Positions 44,873-55,545 of a stretch of 64,000 bases of DNA are shown one piece after another. How positions within the stretch are numbered: the first letter of the stretch is position 1; each line of letters starts with the position of its first letter. The DNA is from Lytechinus variegatus (taxonomy: Eukaryota; Echinodermata; Echinoidea; Temnopleuroida; Toxopneustidae), in the NCBI RefSeq assembly GCF_018143015.1, contig NC_054753.1:33207292-33271291 (forward strand), in the 5' to 3' direction. Under the pieces are notes generated by a model. That model was not told the DNA's origin. It ran no database searches and worked only from the letters and a program-made list of their open reading frames with translations. A program made the position numbers and the translations under genes.

Positions 44873-46224
44873 TAGGAAAGAAACAACAAAACAATAATAT
44901 CGGTTTTTCGAAATAATTTACAAGAAAGTAAGACTGGTTTCGAATTGTGTATGATGGCGCTGTTCTAACTTCTTGAACTGTGGCATTACTTCGGGTACAC
45001 TAAATACAATGTCGTTTATGATTGAGAGTGCGTGATCTGTTCTTGACGATTTAAGGTTTTTCATCATCGAATTGTATTAAGATGTTTGAAAATAAATCAT
45101 AATTTACTCGGATACCGATATGGCTTAGTATAGCATAAAATCTATAGTAAAAATTCTATTCATCTCTTGACCATGTTAATGAGAATCTGTGTCACTTATC
45201 TTGACAGTGTTACAGTGGAGCACCAGAGTAAGTGAATCCCACCAGAAATGAACATGATATGTATTTCAAATGTTCTAGTTCTGCCATTTTTTTAGATATC
45301 TAATATTGAATACAGTTGATAAACTATCAAATTCAATAAAGTTTGTTTATCTTGACTCACCATGCATTGTAGTGTTATTGTCTATATTCAACACTCAGCA
45401 TGAAGAATTGCATTTTGTATTTGGGGTTCACTAAACTTTTGAGAAGGAATGGTGTACAAGGAAAGGGAGCCACTATTACTAAGGTATTAACAAATGAGCA
45501 AAGCTAGGATTATATACAAAAGAAAAAAAATACGAACAAACACTGAAAAACGTTTAAACAGGAAAGACAGAACAAAACAAAAGAGAGACAAAAAAAACCT
45601 ACTACCAGAGAACGGATTAAAAAATAGAAAAATACACAAATAAAGAAAAAAATTAAACACAGACAGAAGAAAATAAAAAAGAGAGGGAGAGAGCGAGGGG
45701 GGGGGGGGGTGAGAGAGAGAAAGGGGGACGAGAGAGTGCAGAGTGAAAACTTTTATCCAATCGTGTCGCGGTAACCAAGGGAATAATGTAGGTTCACCTG
45801 TTTATTTATTTTTGCATCGTAAAGCAAACAAAATTGGATTGACCTTCGTATACGGACAGACTTTGGCTTATATTCATGGAACCTTATTCAAATTTCCATA
45901 CGTCTCTATTAGGATTACAATTTTTTTTTCGCTTTCTCTGAAAGATGGTCAACATAATGTTTTGAGGTAAATAAATAACATTGTACGATATCTATTTCTA
46001 CTCAGAACGATCGTTTCTTCACTTTCGTCCCAAAATCATTAGTGAAAAAAATTGATACTAGTTCGAAGTGTAAGGCAATAGAGATTCGTATAAAAAACAC
46101 ACTTGCAATAGTACTCATTAATTACTCATTTATGTTAAGGTGCCCTTTGTCCTTGTTAAGGTGTATCTGTGCGATACAAATAAAAGAAAGCCCACAACGA
46201 CCTCTAACTTTACACATGCAATAC
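44873..46224. other. Spacer, no gene
   Basis: No coding signal. A-rich and GA-rich tracts run at 45520-45730. The short piece 46140-46220 (GTATCTGTGCGAT, then CTAACTTTACACATGCAA) repeats sequence seen at 1465-1595, a further dispersed repeat. Confidence 0.5.
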
Positions 46225-48030
46225 ACATAGGCAGATCCAGCTGAGGGGCCCGGGCCCCCTCTATTGGCGGAGCAAAAAAAAGGAAAGAAAAAAAAAGGAA
46301 AAGAGAGGAGAAAAAAGAAGAAGAGGAAGACGAGTGAATAAAAAAATATTGAAATGAGGGGAAACTTGGAAAATAAAAAGAATCTTTTATGTCACTGGAA
46401 AAAATTCTCGCTCGCGCTTCGCGCTCGCATTGCCTGTTAGGTGATTTACATAACTTGTTCAATATTAAACTTAAACATCAAGTTTGGAAGTCAATATAAA
46501 CAAAACATATTTCACCTTGGAAATCGAGCTTTGATTATTGTTTGTGATTTACAAATTGAAATTTATAGAGAGCTAAGTAAAAATATCCCGTTTCATATCT
46601 GACGGTCATAACTTAATTGCTCGCATTTTGACTGGCGAGTTATATTTGTGTCAAAATTGATTACACAACAATCTACTTAAAATCTTCTCTCCCTGACCAT
46701 GCTGACAGTTTATCTAAACGTATGGCTCGCGATTTGCACTGGCATTAATTCCGCGCCCTCATTATGCATTAATAAATAAGAAATCATTTAATAATTTAAC
46801 TTTCCCCTTTGTTTCATCTCGCCATAGCATGAGCAGTAGAAAAATAGTCATCATTTTCATATGATGACATGTCCTAAGGATGTCCCGTTCCAATGTCAAA
46901 ACAAAACAAAATAAAACAAAATAATGACAAATATCAGCCTTTTATTAAGAGCGATTCATATCCACCTCACAATTTTCCTACAAAGTGCTTGAAATACAGA
47001 GCTGAAATCAACATTTTTTTAGATTGGAATATCAAATATTTTATGCTCGCGCTTCGCGCTCGCTTTGATTTTCATAATAAAAGATGTATTTAGAATGCCT
47101 AGATTCTTGGTTTAAATCAAAAACACGTGCGTGCATCTGCTCGCGCTTTGTGCTCGCATTACTAGATCCCCTATTACTCATCTTTTTCATGACTTACAAA
47201 ACATGAATAGAGTGTCCCGTTTTTAGGTCTAAATCTCAAATTTTTCCGCTCGAATATTGATTAAAATTGTCCATTCTTTATTTAGAAATGTCAAGCTTTT
47301 TGTTTTCAGCTAGCGCTTCGCGCTGGCATTATTTGATTGTTAAAATATTCAACTTCTTCATGGCTAAGTGCCAACAGTCCTTAGCAAGTAGGGCCTGCCT
47401 TTTCGATCTTTTCAAAACGTATATAAAGAATTTATGCTCGCGCTCGAATTATCAATTAAGGAATATCCCCAATTACTCATCCTTTTCATTATTTATAAAA
47501 CATGAATAGAGTGTTTCGTTTTAGGTCTAAATCTCGAAATTTTCGGCTCGTGCTTCGCGTTCGCATCAATTGTTAAGTTATACACCTATTCTGTCTAAGT
47601 TACAAAAAGTGCACAGAATTTCCATTCTTTAGATAAAAGTGTCAAAAATTTTGAACTTGCGCCTGGTGCTGGCATTATTTGATTGTTGAAATGTGTAACG
47701 TCTTCATGGCTAACTGCAAGCAGTACGTAGGCCTACCTTTTCGATCAGTTCAAAACGTGTATCAGAAATTGATGCTCGCGCTTCGCGCTCGTAGTATAGT
47801 TGCGTATACATCTTTTTCAGGATAAACAACATTGCCTAGGATGTCTAAATTTAAGGAAAAAATACATACAATTTCAAAACAAATTGTCGCTCTACATATG
47901 TAAGAATTATGATACTATTTATGTTGATGATTGAATAGATACCCCTTCAAAGAAAGAAAATCATGTTTAAGCGGCCGATCGGGGAAAATATGGCTACCCC
48001 CCTATTGGCGAAGACTAAATCCGCCCTTGA
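46225..48030. repeat. Second GCGAGCGCGAAGCGCGAGC array, opposite orientation
   Basis: The inverse motif GCTCGCGCTTCGCGCTCGC is exact or nearly so at 46410, 47045, 47139, 47309, 47545 and 47773, with weaker copies at about 46620, 46724, 47437 and 47652; spacing is mostly 95-125 bp. The left edge CATAGGCAGATCCAGCTGAG with GGGGCCCGGGCCCC, and the right edge (inverted CAAGGGCGGATTTAGTC near 48030), look like ends of a DNA transposon. I find no matching target duplication. Confidence 0.65.
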
Positions 48031-48363
48031 AACATCTGACTTGGTAGCTACCTATACTTATTTTCCCCGATCGGCCGCTCAAACATGATTTTCTTTCTTT
48101 GAAGGGGTATCTATTCAATCATCAACATAAATAGTATCATAATTCTTATATATATATAGAGCGACAATTTTTTTTTGAAATTGTATGTATTTTTTCCTTA
48201 AATTTAGAAATCCTAGGCAAAAATTGTTTATCCTGAAAAAGATGTATACGCAAATATACTACGAGCGCGAAGCGCGAGCATAAATTTTTGATACACGTTT
48301 TGAACTGATCGAAAAGGTAGGCCTACGTACTGCTTGCAGTTAGCCATGAAGACGTTACACATT
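47690..48363. repeat. Long inverted repeat, 300-bp arms, 70-bp spacer
   Basis: The left arm 47690-47989 and right arm 48060-48363 are inverted copies with few differences. The inner borders are GCGGCCGATCGGGGAAAA and TTTTCCCCGATCGGCCGC; the outer borders are ATGTGTAACGTCTTCATGGC and GCCATGAAGACGTTACACAT. Each arm holds one GCGAGCGCGAAGCGCGAGC motif. The right arm carries a TATATATATA expansion absent from the left. Confidence 0.88.
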
Positions 48364-48364
48364 C

Positions 48365-48835
48365 TACAGGTTTCCCGGGATCATCCTTCCCAACCACTCT
48401 TTAATTTTTTTCACTTGCTTCCTTTTAAACAGAGAATTACGTTCAAATTACTCGTGATTGTCTACAAAACACTGAATAAACAGGCTCCACAGTATTCAAG
48501 TAACTGCTTGAATCTGTATAGACCAACTAGAGCTCTTAGATCGGCCAGTGATCACCTTCGCCTCACATATTCATTAACTCGTACATTAGCTGGTGACAGA
48601 ACTTTTACGGTGTCGGCTTCAAAATCCTGGAACAACCGGGGGGAACAACCTGCCACTAATAATTAGACAGTCTACATCATTAGCAATCTTCAAAAAGTCA
48701 TTAAAAACTCATCTCTTTAATACTTTGTAGTTTTTGAAATAGTACATCTTATTCATTGCAAGCGCTTTCGGCCTAATGGGAAAAGCGCAGTACAAATAAT
48801 AAGTAAGTAATAATAATAATAATAATAATAAAATA
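48365..48835 (+). mobile_element. L2-like LINE 3' fragment
   Basis: Translation LLPFKQRITFKLLVIVYKTL, then NKQAPQYSSNCLNLY and RTLAGDRTFTVSASKSWNN, matches the C-terminus of L2-type reverse transcriptases. A small duplication after SWNN (GGGGGGAACAACC) shifts the frame before SLAIFKKSLKTHLFNTL. The 3' end GCAAGCGCTTTCGGCCTAAT, then GGGAAAAGCGCAGTACAAAT, and AATAAT repeats are typical of L2 tails. It abuts the inverted repeat ending at 48363. Confidence 0.75.
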
Positions 48836-49250
48836 CTACATACATGTACATCAGACCGGTATTAGAGTATGCATCACCTGTTTGGTCTTCATCCATAACT
48901 GCTCACCAGTCTGATGACATTGAAAGGGTGCAAAAGCGAGTTTGTAGGATCATTCTTGGTGGATATCATTCCTACAGCTGGACTCTGGACCAGCTCAATC
49001 TTGAATCGCTTAGATCCCGCCGAGAGGGTATTCTTCTTTCCTTTTCGTGTGATCTCTTCAGGTCGTCGCGCCATCGTGACTTTCTCCCCCAATCTCGTCA
49101 GTCTGTGCCTGGAAGGCAGTGTCGGAACTCTCACCTACTACAGGAACCCAAACGTAGGACTGCTAGGTATTATCAATCTTGCATTCCATCTGTCGTCCGC
49201 CTGCTTAACAATGATATAAAGCCCAATGTCTAATTGTTATCATCCCGAAT
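48836..49250 (+). pseudogene. LINE RT C-terminal fragment, different family
   Basis: The frame 48844-49233 gives IRPVLEYASPVWSSSITAHQ, DDIERVQKRVCRIILG and PSVVRLLNND. This is the post-catalytic region of a jockey/CR1-like protein in which RPVLEYASPVW..., IERVQKR and C..I are characteristic. There is no catalytic core. It abuts the L2 tail, so one fragment probably inserted into or next to the other. Confidence 0.7.
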
Positions 49251-49329
49251 GACTCTTAATGATGATTTTCGTGAAACTTCTATAGATACATTTCAATGCA
49301 AATAATATTCATATAACAATATCTACATG

Positions 49330-49470
49330 TAATATACTTGCATATAATTGTTGATAGTTGATTCACCTCATAATAATAGTTGATGCACCTCATGACCAAG
49401 TTTCATGAACTGTGTCTATACTTTCTTGTGATTTCATTTCAAAAACTTAACCTTCTGCTGTTATGTATAA
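49330..49470 (+). repeat. Dispersed echinoderm-type repeat fragment
   Basis: CCAAGTTTCATGAACTGTGT, then CTATACTTTCTTGTGATTTC and AAAAACTTAACCTTC, repeats sequence at 1780-1850. No tRNA head is attached here. Confidence 0.5.
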
Positions 49471-49533
49471 GAATTGTAAGAGCAATTAAATTCATTTATT
49501 AAGTTTAGCATATTTCAGAATGTATCAGTAATA

Positions 49534-49698
49534 CCTTAGTCACATTCACTCTGCGATGGCCGTATACGGCGAGTCGAAAGCAGCCGTTTTATCAATTTTC
49601 ATTCAAGCCCCCTATATATGTAGCTGGTGAAATAAAAAAAAAGTTAAAACGGCTGTTTTCGACTCACCGTACGGTCGCCGGAGAGCAAATGTGACCAA
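49534..49698. mobile_element. Foldback MITE with 58-bp arms
   Basis: CTTAGTCACATTCACTCTGC, then GATGGCCGTATACGGCGAGT and CGAAAGCAGCCGTTTTA, pairs with the inverse sequence at 49641-49698 (TAAAACGGCTGTTTTCGACT, then CACCGTACGGTCGCCGG, then AATGTGACCAAG). The 50-bp centre is unpaired. No coding content. Confidence 0.75.
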
Positions 49699-49699
49699 G

Positions 49700-50489
49700 A
49701 TATAAATCTTTGTTAGACACTACATTAAACATTTAACTTTTTTATTTGTGGAATGTACTTAGATAGACAATATAGACTGCTTAGGAATAGGACCTGCCAC
49801 CAGTGGAAAATCACTATAGGATTAGTTATTTTATTTATCTTGTTAATTTCACTGAGGTCATTCAAGAGTCTTTTAGAATTGAACTGCTCTAGAAAGAAGA
49901 AGAATATTCTTTTTAAAGAAATACTAGAAGCTTCCAGAAAAGTGGAAATGTATATATACAAGCTGGCAGTTTCTTCATCATATCAGATCAGAACTCAAAG
50001 TTTCACACCAGACTGTATGTCAGAGCATAGATTATTTCCAACTGGAATACAACATTTATCTTCTGTGGAAATATTTGCACGCCATCAATGAACTCCCTGC
50101 AGTTAATCTTAGGGAGTAATTATCAGTTCTCATCGAAATCATCAACCGGTTATAATGAACGCTTTTCAACCCATGGATTGATGAAATTGACTGTTAATCA
50201 TCATCAACATCGTCTTCACAGGCATTTCAACTCGTTACAGTGACTCTTATTATTCATCGTGTTTCAACATCAATTTCATCATCATCAGCATTGTGGACAT
50301 TCATTTAAGGAACATTTGCCAGCCAACTTGGATATATTATATATCATTTGGAATATACAAATGGAATAATCAGAAATTACACTTCAAGAGATGTAAGATC
50401 ATTCATCATTTTTGTTTTGTTTAGTGTAATATTGATCTATTTCCTGTAATTAAGAAAAGGAAATCAAATTTTTAAACTAAATTTTTATT
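49700..50489. other. Spacer, no supported gene
   Basis: A 112-codon plus-strand frame (49753-50091) has no recognisable motif and AT-driven composition. I do not call it. Confidence 0.5.
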
Positions 50490-50740
50490 TGTATTGGTTG
50501 CAGTATCGTAACAATACGAATGTGAATAAGTCGACAATATTTTCTTTGTTTTCAAGGGGGATCCACACTTTAAAAGCTTTGCTTCTGGTGGACCCCCTCA
50601 TTTCCATTTATGCTCAATTTTATACTGTTTTTGTTTTATGTTTTTCGAAATTACTCGTCTGTAAAACTGTACTTGATTTATATTACTTTGTGTCATGTTT
50701 TGAATGGAAATGGAATAAAGAATTGAATAATAATAATAAT
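50490..50740 (+). mobile_element. LINE 3' UTR fragment with hairpin
   Basis: The sequence aligns by eye with the 3' UTR of 2563-6150 (inverted): a GGGGGAT.CAC hairpin at 50555-50598, CCCTCATTTCCATTTATG after it, and a tail GAATGGAAATGGAATAAAG followed by AAT repeats. The stem AGGGGGATCCAC/GTGGACCCCCT has one bulged base and encloses AAAAGCTTTGCTTC. No coding sequence remains. Confidence 0.6.
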
Positions 50741-50792
50741 TATATAGGGTATTTATATTGCGCACAAATCCACCTTGTTAGGTGCTCAAGGC

Positions 50793-51222
50793 TCAAGAGG
50801 TATTCTCTGTTTAAGCATGTATTGGTTAATGCTGAGTAATAGGAGGAATTATTGACCTTTTCAAACTTTTCTAGTTTAAAATCATGAAACATACACATAT
50901 AAACACAACCAAAAATAAGTTCCCCATTTTTAAGTGCTTGAACTTGATCATGTGTGAAAAGCACGTATCAATGAATGAATACATAACACACTTAGGTTCA
51001 AAGGTAACTGGGAATACCCGGTACTATTTATAGGAAGTTCGAATTGGGTGTGTTTTTACTATTGTAATTGAATTTGTATTGAAGTACACAGCAGCAATAG
51101 CTTGAAGCCAGTTGTATCACTGCGTTCTAACCCGAACTTGACGTTTCAGTGCATCAATACTGATATACATTATGTTTATATTCGTTGGAATTCAGATCTC
51201 GTGTTTGTAAATTGATTTAGCG
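50793..51222 (+). promoter_or_regulatory. 5' flank of TRIM copy 3
   Basis: Homology with copies 1 and 2 starts abruptly at TATTCTCTGTTTAAGCATG (about 50793), to the right of the LINE relic they share. It runs to the ATG, retaining ACCCGGTACTATTTATAGG and GATCTCGTGTTTGTAAATTG. This point is therefore the left border of the duplicated segment in copy 3. Copy 1's CAGTATTCAATGCACTC block is missing. Confidence 0.5.
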
Positions 51223-51858
51223 ATGGCTGAGAAGTGTGAATCAGAGAAAGCATCAATCTCTTCACCGAACCTGATATGTCCATTATGCCTTGACATATTT
51301 GTCGAGGCGACAATCCTGACTTCATGTGGACACACATTTTGTCGGCGATGTCTCAAGAAATACGATCTAACCCACCAGGACCTTGATCACATGATCTGTC
51401 CTCTCTGCAGGGAGATCACCAAGTTGTCTGACAACCGTGTCGATGATCTACGCCTCAATGTCTCCATCAACGGATGCGTAGACGATTACCACGCCAAGTG
51501 TGGAGGGATGAATGCTGTTCTTGAGATGTGCCAGAAATGCACCGCTTGCAAGTCTAAAAAAGACGCCGTGTCATTCTGCAGAACATGTACATTTTATATG
51601 TGTGATAAGTGCCTGCATTCTCATCAACAGCTTGTAGTGATCTTTGGAGATCATGAGATGGTATCCATTGATGATGTCATCGAAGGGAAGGTTAGCATTG
51701 GTCATTTATTCGAGAAGTGCTCCATCCACAAACCAGAGAACAAGGATATGTTTTGTGAGGATTGTAAGGTCCACGTCTGTCACAAGTGCGTACTTGTTGG
51801 TCATAAAGCTCATGAAATCAAGAACCAGGTTGACTTTGAACAAGAGTTGCGACGGAAG
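51223..51858 (+). CDS. TRIM copy 3, exon 1 only
   Basis: 212 intact codons with all RING (C19, C22, C35, H37, C40, C43, C59, C62), B-box 1 and B-box 2 ligands, ending GACGGAAG before donor GTAATTTT. It differs from copy 2 at 15 residues (S12I, R103C, S108A, Q112K, K145E, I146M and Q171P among them). No coiled-coil or propeller exon is found downstream to 64000, and paralogous intron sequence ends at about 53637. If the intron is simply read through, translation stops a few codons after the donor, which would give a RING/B-box-only protein. It is either a 5' fragment of a gene or a gene with an intron over 12 kb. The reading frame itself is clean. Confidence 0.85.
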
Positions 51859-53581
51859 GTAATTTTATTTATTTAATAAATCATAGTGTGGAAAAGAACA
51901 CTGAATTGAATATTGACACTGAAAATAATATTTATGCCGATGATAAAAAATGATAAGAAAAAAAGCCTTGATCGGTGAGGGGTAGGGAGAGGGAAAGAGG
52001 AGGAGGAGCGGGAAGAAGGATGGGGAACAAGGCGGCACCTAAAGTTTGGCTCCCATGAATCCTCACCTGTAGAAGAACAATGAAAATGAATATTGATGAT
52101 GATGCTTATGATGAAGAGAGCTAAAATGACTTTGAGAAGAATAGAAATGATCATGCATTTAAATAACATTAACAGTAATTGAGGACAATTTCAACCCAAC
52201 ATAAAGTTGATTTGAATAAAAAGAGGAAATTCCAATAAGCATATAACTGAAAATTTCATCAAAATCGTATGCAGAATAGGAAAGTTATGACATTTTAAAG
52301 TTTCGGTTAATTTCACACAACAGTTATTATGCACATCCTGGTCGGTATGCAAATGGTGAGACTGATGACGTCATCCATTCGCTTTTTATGTTTGTATTTT
52401 ATATGAAATATTCAAATTTTATCCCCATTGTCAAGTGAAACAAAGATTAATTCTTCCCTGAACATGTAGAATTAGCATTGTTCAATAATACATGTATACG
52501 GTTTAGTCAATAGCTCTATGGTTTGGTCAAGTCGGTCCCTGTGGTTATATCTATAAAAAATGAAATGTTGTATAATTCAAACAATAAAAACAAAAGAAAT
52601 ATTGAGTGAGGGACATCGTCAACTGTCTCATTTGCATGTCACTGAGTTGTGCATATCAATGTTTTGTGAAAAATAAGCGAAACTGTCATTAATTTATCAT
52701 TTTACGACCGATTTTGATGAAATTTTCAGCATGATGCTAGTTTGATTTTTTATATTTATTCAAATTAATATTTTTCTGGGGTGGACTTGATCTTTAATAT
52801 ATTTAATGGTATTAAGGATAGAAATGTTAATTTGAAATTTAAGGGGTAATAATTACAAACAATAAGTGACGATAAAAGATATAAAATCAAGTCGCAAACT
52901 TTGGATACTATTATGTTGATAAATGTATTAAAACTTTGACTCTGTTTACAAGTGATGTCAATATTCCTCACTACCCTACATGATTTGCTGGAATTTTCCA
53001 TTTACCTTGAACACGGATATTATTTGCGAAGAAACTTGTCATATCTTCTGGCATGAAACCTTGGAACTCACTTTCACAAGCTTTATGAAATAAGCCTACA
53101 ATTCATAGCATTAAAGCAATCTCATTAACACCCCTATTATTCAGTCTTCTTATGATATTTTGAGGATTTTCTATTCTTTCTTTTTCTCCCTTCTCCATCC
53201 ATTGTCTCTTTTCATTATATCTACCTGTGCAGCTTTGTTTTTTGTTTGTTTTCCTTCACTCGTTTTTAGTATTTTGTTTTCTTGTTTTCTTTGTGTTCTT
53301 GTACCGTGCTATTACTTCCTGCTCTCGTAATGTTTTATTTCGTGTGTCCTCTTCATTTTATGTCATATCTTGAAATATTATTCAGCCTTGTTTATCGTTT
53401 ACTTGGGAAGATACGATAAAAAACTAATAATTTAGGATTTGTATCTATTTTCTACAAGAAACATAAGATGATTTGTTTAATATAGATATTTAGATATTTT
53501 AAATCTTGTATCAATATGTCTTACTATAAAGGAAACCTTTACTTTGTAATTTTGATGAAATTTAGAAATGAAATAAATTCG

Positions 53582-53613
<32 letters not shown>

Positions 53614-53637
53614 CTATCAATCAATCAATCAATCAAT
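51859..53637 (+). other. Paralogous intron of TRIM copy 3
   Basis: The sequence follows copy 1 intron (9980-11955) closely: purine tract at 51975-52025, foldback element 52181-52798 without the hAT insertion (site near 52494), the LINE 3' remnant, and the AATC tail at 53583-53637. Homology is lost inside this microsatellite. The copy 1 continuation (AGCTTATTTAACG and exon 2) is absent beyond it. Confidence 0.8.
52181..52798. mobile_element. Foldback element in copy 3 intron, uninterrupted
   Basis: The ends are TTGAGGACAATTTCAACCCA and TGGGGTGGACTTGATCTTTAA, with arms as in 10321-11163. It is about 618 bp and shows the element without later insertions. Confidence 0.75.
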
Positions 53638-53905
53638 TGCCTTGGCCGAGTACAATGTAGTCTAAGGCGCCTGGCTGTACATGAATAGTCCGTGGTTCGA
53701 TCCCGGCCGCGGCACCTATGCCCCGGCCTGAGCAGGGCATTGAATCTACAAAGCTCTTTTATCCTGCATTTAAATAAATGGAAATGCTATATGCATTATT
53801 GGTAGCGTGGTGTGCACTTGTTTGTTTAAAAAAAAATCAATCGATCGATTGATCGATCAATCAAGCAAGCAAGCAATCAATCGATCGATCAATCAATCAA
53901 TCAAT
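53638..53905 (+). repeat. tRNA-headed SINE inside an AATC microsatellite
   Basis: The head TGCCTTGGCCGAGTACAATG, then TAGTCTAAGGCGCC, has an 8-bp insertion in the A box. The B box is GTGGTTCGATCCCGGCC. The body shares CTTTTATCCTGCATTTAAAT and AAATGGAAATG with the SINE at 1596. AATC repeats flank it on both sides (53583-53637 and 53836-53905), partly changed to ATCG. Confidence 0.7.
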
Positions 53906-53985
53906 GTTTTGAACCAATGATTAGGTACATTACCAGCAGTGGAAATTATTGCCACATAAGTATTTTGTCATTTATTCCTGGCATT

Positions 53986-54074
53986 AAAGCCCCAGTCACA
54001 TATAGACACGGATCAACACGGCAATACCGGCATGATCCGGGGAGGTCCGGGATAGTTTTGCCCCGGATGACTGT
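53986..54074 (+). mobile_element. Terminal segment of the AAGCCCCAGTCACATATAGA family
   Basis: AAAGCCCCAGTCACATATAG, then ACACGGATCAACACGGCAAT and CCGGGATAGTTTTGCCCCGG, ends at ATGACTGT. The same segment, inverted, is the loop of the large palindrome (55401-55498). It is cut by the start of the next element at 54075. Confidence 0.7.
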
Positions 54075-55074
54075 AAAGCCCCAGTCACATATAGAGCCCG
54101 GACCACCCCGGACCATCCCGGATCTGATCCGGGGTGGTCCGGGGAGAGATCCGTGTTGGCGCCTTGGGCATCCTTGGAGGTCCGGGGTGGTCCGTGTTGG
54201 TCCTTGAACGTCCGGGAGGCCAACACGGCAGTTTTTGACTGTCAAAAACATCCGGCGTCATCCGTGGACTGCCGGGTTGGCAAAGCCATCCGGGATGGTC
54301 CGTGTAGGTCCGTGTGGCTGCCGTGTAGGTCCGTGTAGCTGCCGTGTAGGTCCGTGTGGCTGCCTGGAGTATCCTTGGCAGTCCGTGTTCTTTTTTCCCA
54401 TCAAATCATTACAACGCTATTTACTTTATGAACTTTTCAGTAGTTGTTAAACAGTTGACACAAACATGCTTAATTTATTTAAATGGATGATTAAATGATT
54501 CAGGATATTTTCTTACGCTTTGGAGATTGGCCCGTAACCTAATATTTGTAAACTTAGTGCATGTATGAATATTTTTTTCTCTTTTTTTCTGATATTTACC
54601 CCCAACTTTGTCTCTTATTATTATTTCACATTTCATTTTTTTTTACATTTTATATGTATATGTTATGTACCTGTTACATCGAAATTGTACATTAAGTTTT
54701 ATACTACTGCCCTGCATCGACAGTTATGCGTCATGACCTGGGCCATTAATTGTTATTATGTTTTCTATATAGACTTTGTAAATTTCTTTCCTTTATTGTG
54801 ATTTCAATGAAGTGATATCAAATCAAATCGAAATTACATTTGTCGTTCAAGATTTATAAAGTACAAACTACTGTTAAAACAGTAAACTGTGTTGTATAAA
54901 AAAAACAGCGTTTTTACTGGTTAAGGAAGTTTTGATATCTTTTTTAAACACAACATGATAATGTTGCGACAAGGATGAGAAAAAAATGAACAAATAGATA
55001 AATAAATAAATAATTAAATAAATATCAGATCATTGTTATGAACAGATTTTCATTTGCCGTGCTGGTCAATATAG

Positions 55075-55325
55075 CTGCCGTGTTGGTCCTTGAGCTGACG
55101 TGTTGGTCCGTGTAGCTGACGTGTTGGTCCTTGTAGCTGACGTGTTGGTCCGTGTTGCTGACGTGTTGGTCCGTGTAGCTGACGTGTTGGTCCGTGTAGC
55201 TGACGTGTTGGTCCTTGTAGCTGACGTGTTGGTCCGTGTTGCTGACGTGTTGGTCCGTGTAGCTGACGTGTTGGTCCGTGTAGCTGACGTGTTGGTCCGT
55301 GTTGGTCCTTGTCGCTGACGTGTCG
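55075..55325. repeat. 21-bp minisatellite, left arm
   Basis: About ten units of TGACGTGTTGGTCCGTGTAGC occur with three variants (GTCCGTGTAG, GTCCTTGTAG, GTCCGTGTTG). They recur in the order A B C A, A B C A, A, a four-unit higher-order repeat of 84 bp. The right arm holds about five inverted units (57026-57145). Confidence 0.85.
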
Positions 55326-55545
55326 GTCCGTGTTGACGACATGCTCTGCCGGCATGGTCCGTGTAGATCCGTGTGAAGCTGCCGTGTTGATGCCGTGTTT
55401 ACAGTCATCCGGGGCAAAACTATCCCGGACCTCCCCGGATCATGCCGGCATTGCCGTGTTGATCCGTGAGGATCCGTGTCTATATGTGACTGGGGCTTAA
55501 ACACGGCATCAACACGGCAGCTTCACACGGATCTACACGGACCAT

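Noticed and set aside
49753-50091. 112-residue plus-strand frame
   Set aside because: It has no recognisable domain and no neighbouring exon or repeat context, and its length is expected by chance in 64 kb.
53917-54450. Overlapping short frames with Arg/Gly/Pro-rich composition
   Set aside because: They follow the CGGACC-rich ends of the inverted-repeat elements on both strands with no conserved motif.
55075-55325. CRISPR-like array
   Set aside because: Units are contiguous 21-mers with no unique spacers, in a eukaryotic transposon.
55025-55504. 159-residue repeat protein and overlapping frames in four other phases
   Set aside because: A 21-bp repeat without stops is open in several frames at once. 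The Thr-Asp-Gln-His repeats are a product of unit length, and the frame lies in a transposon arm.
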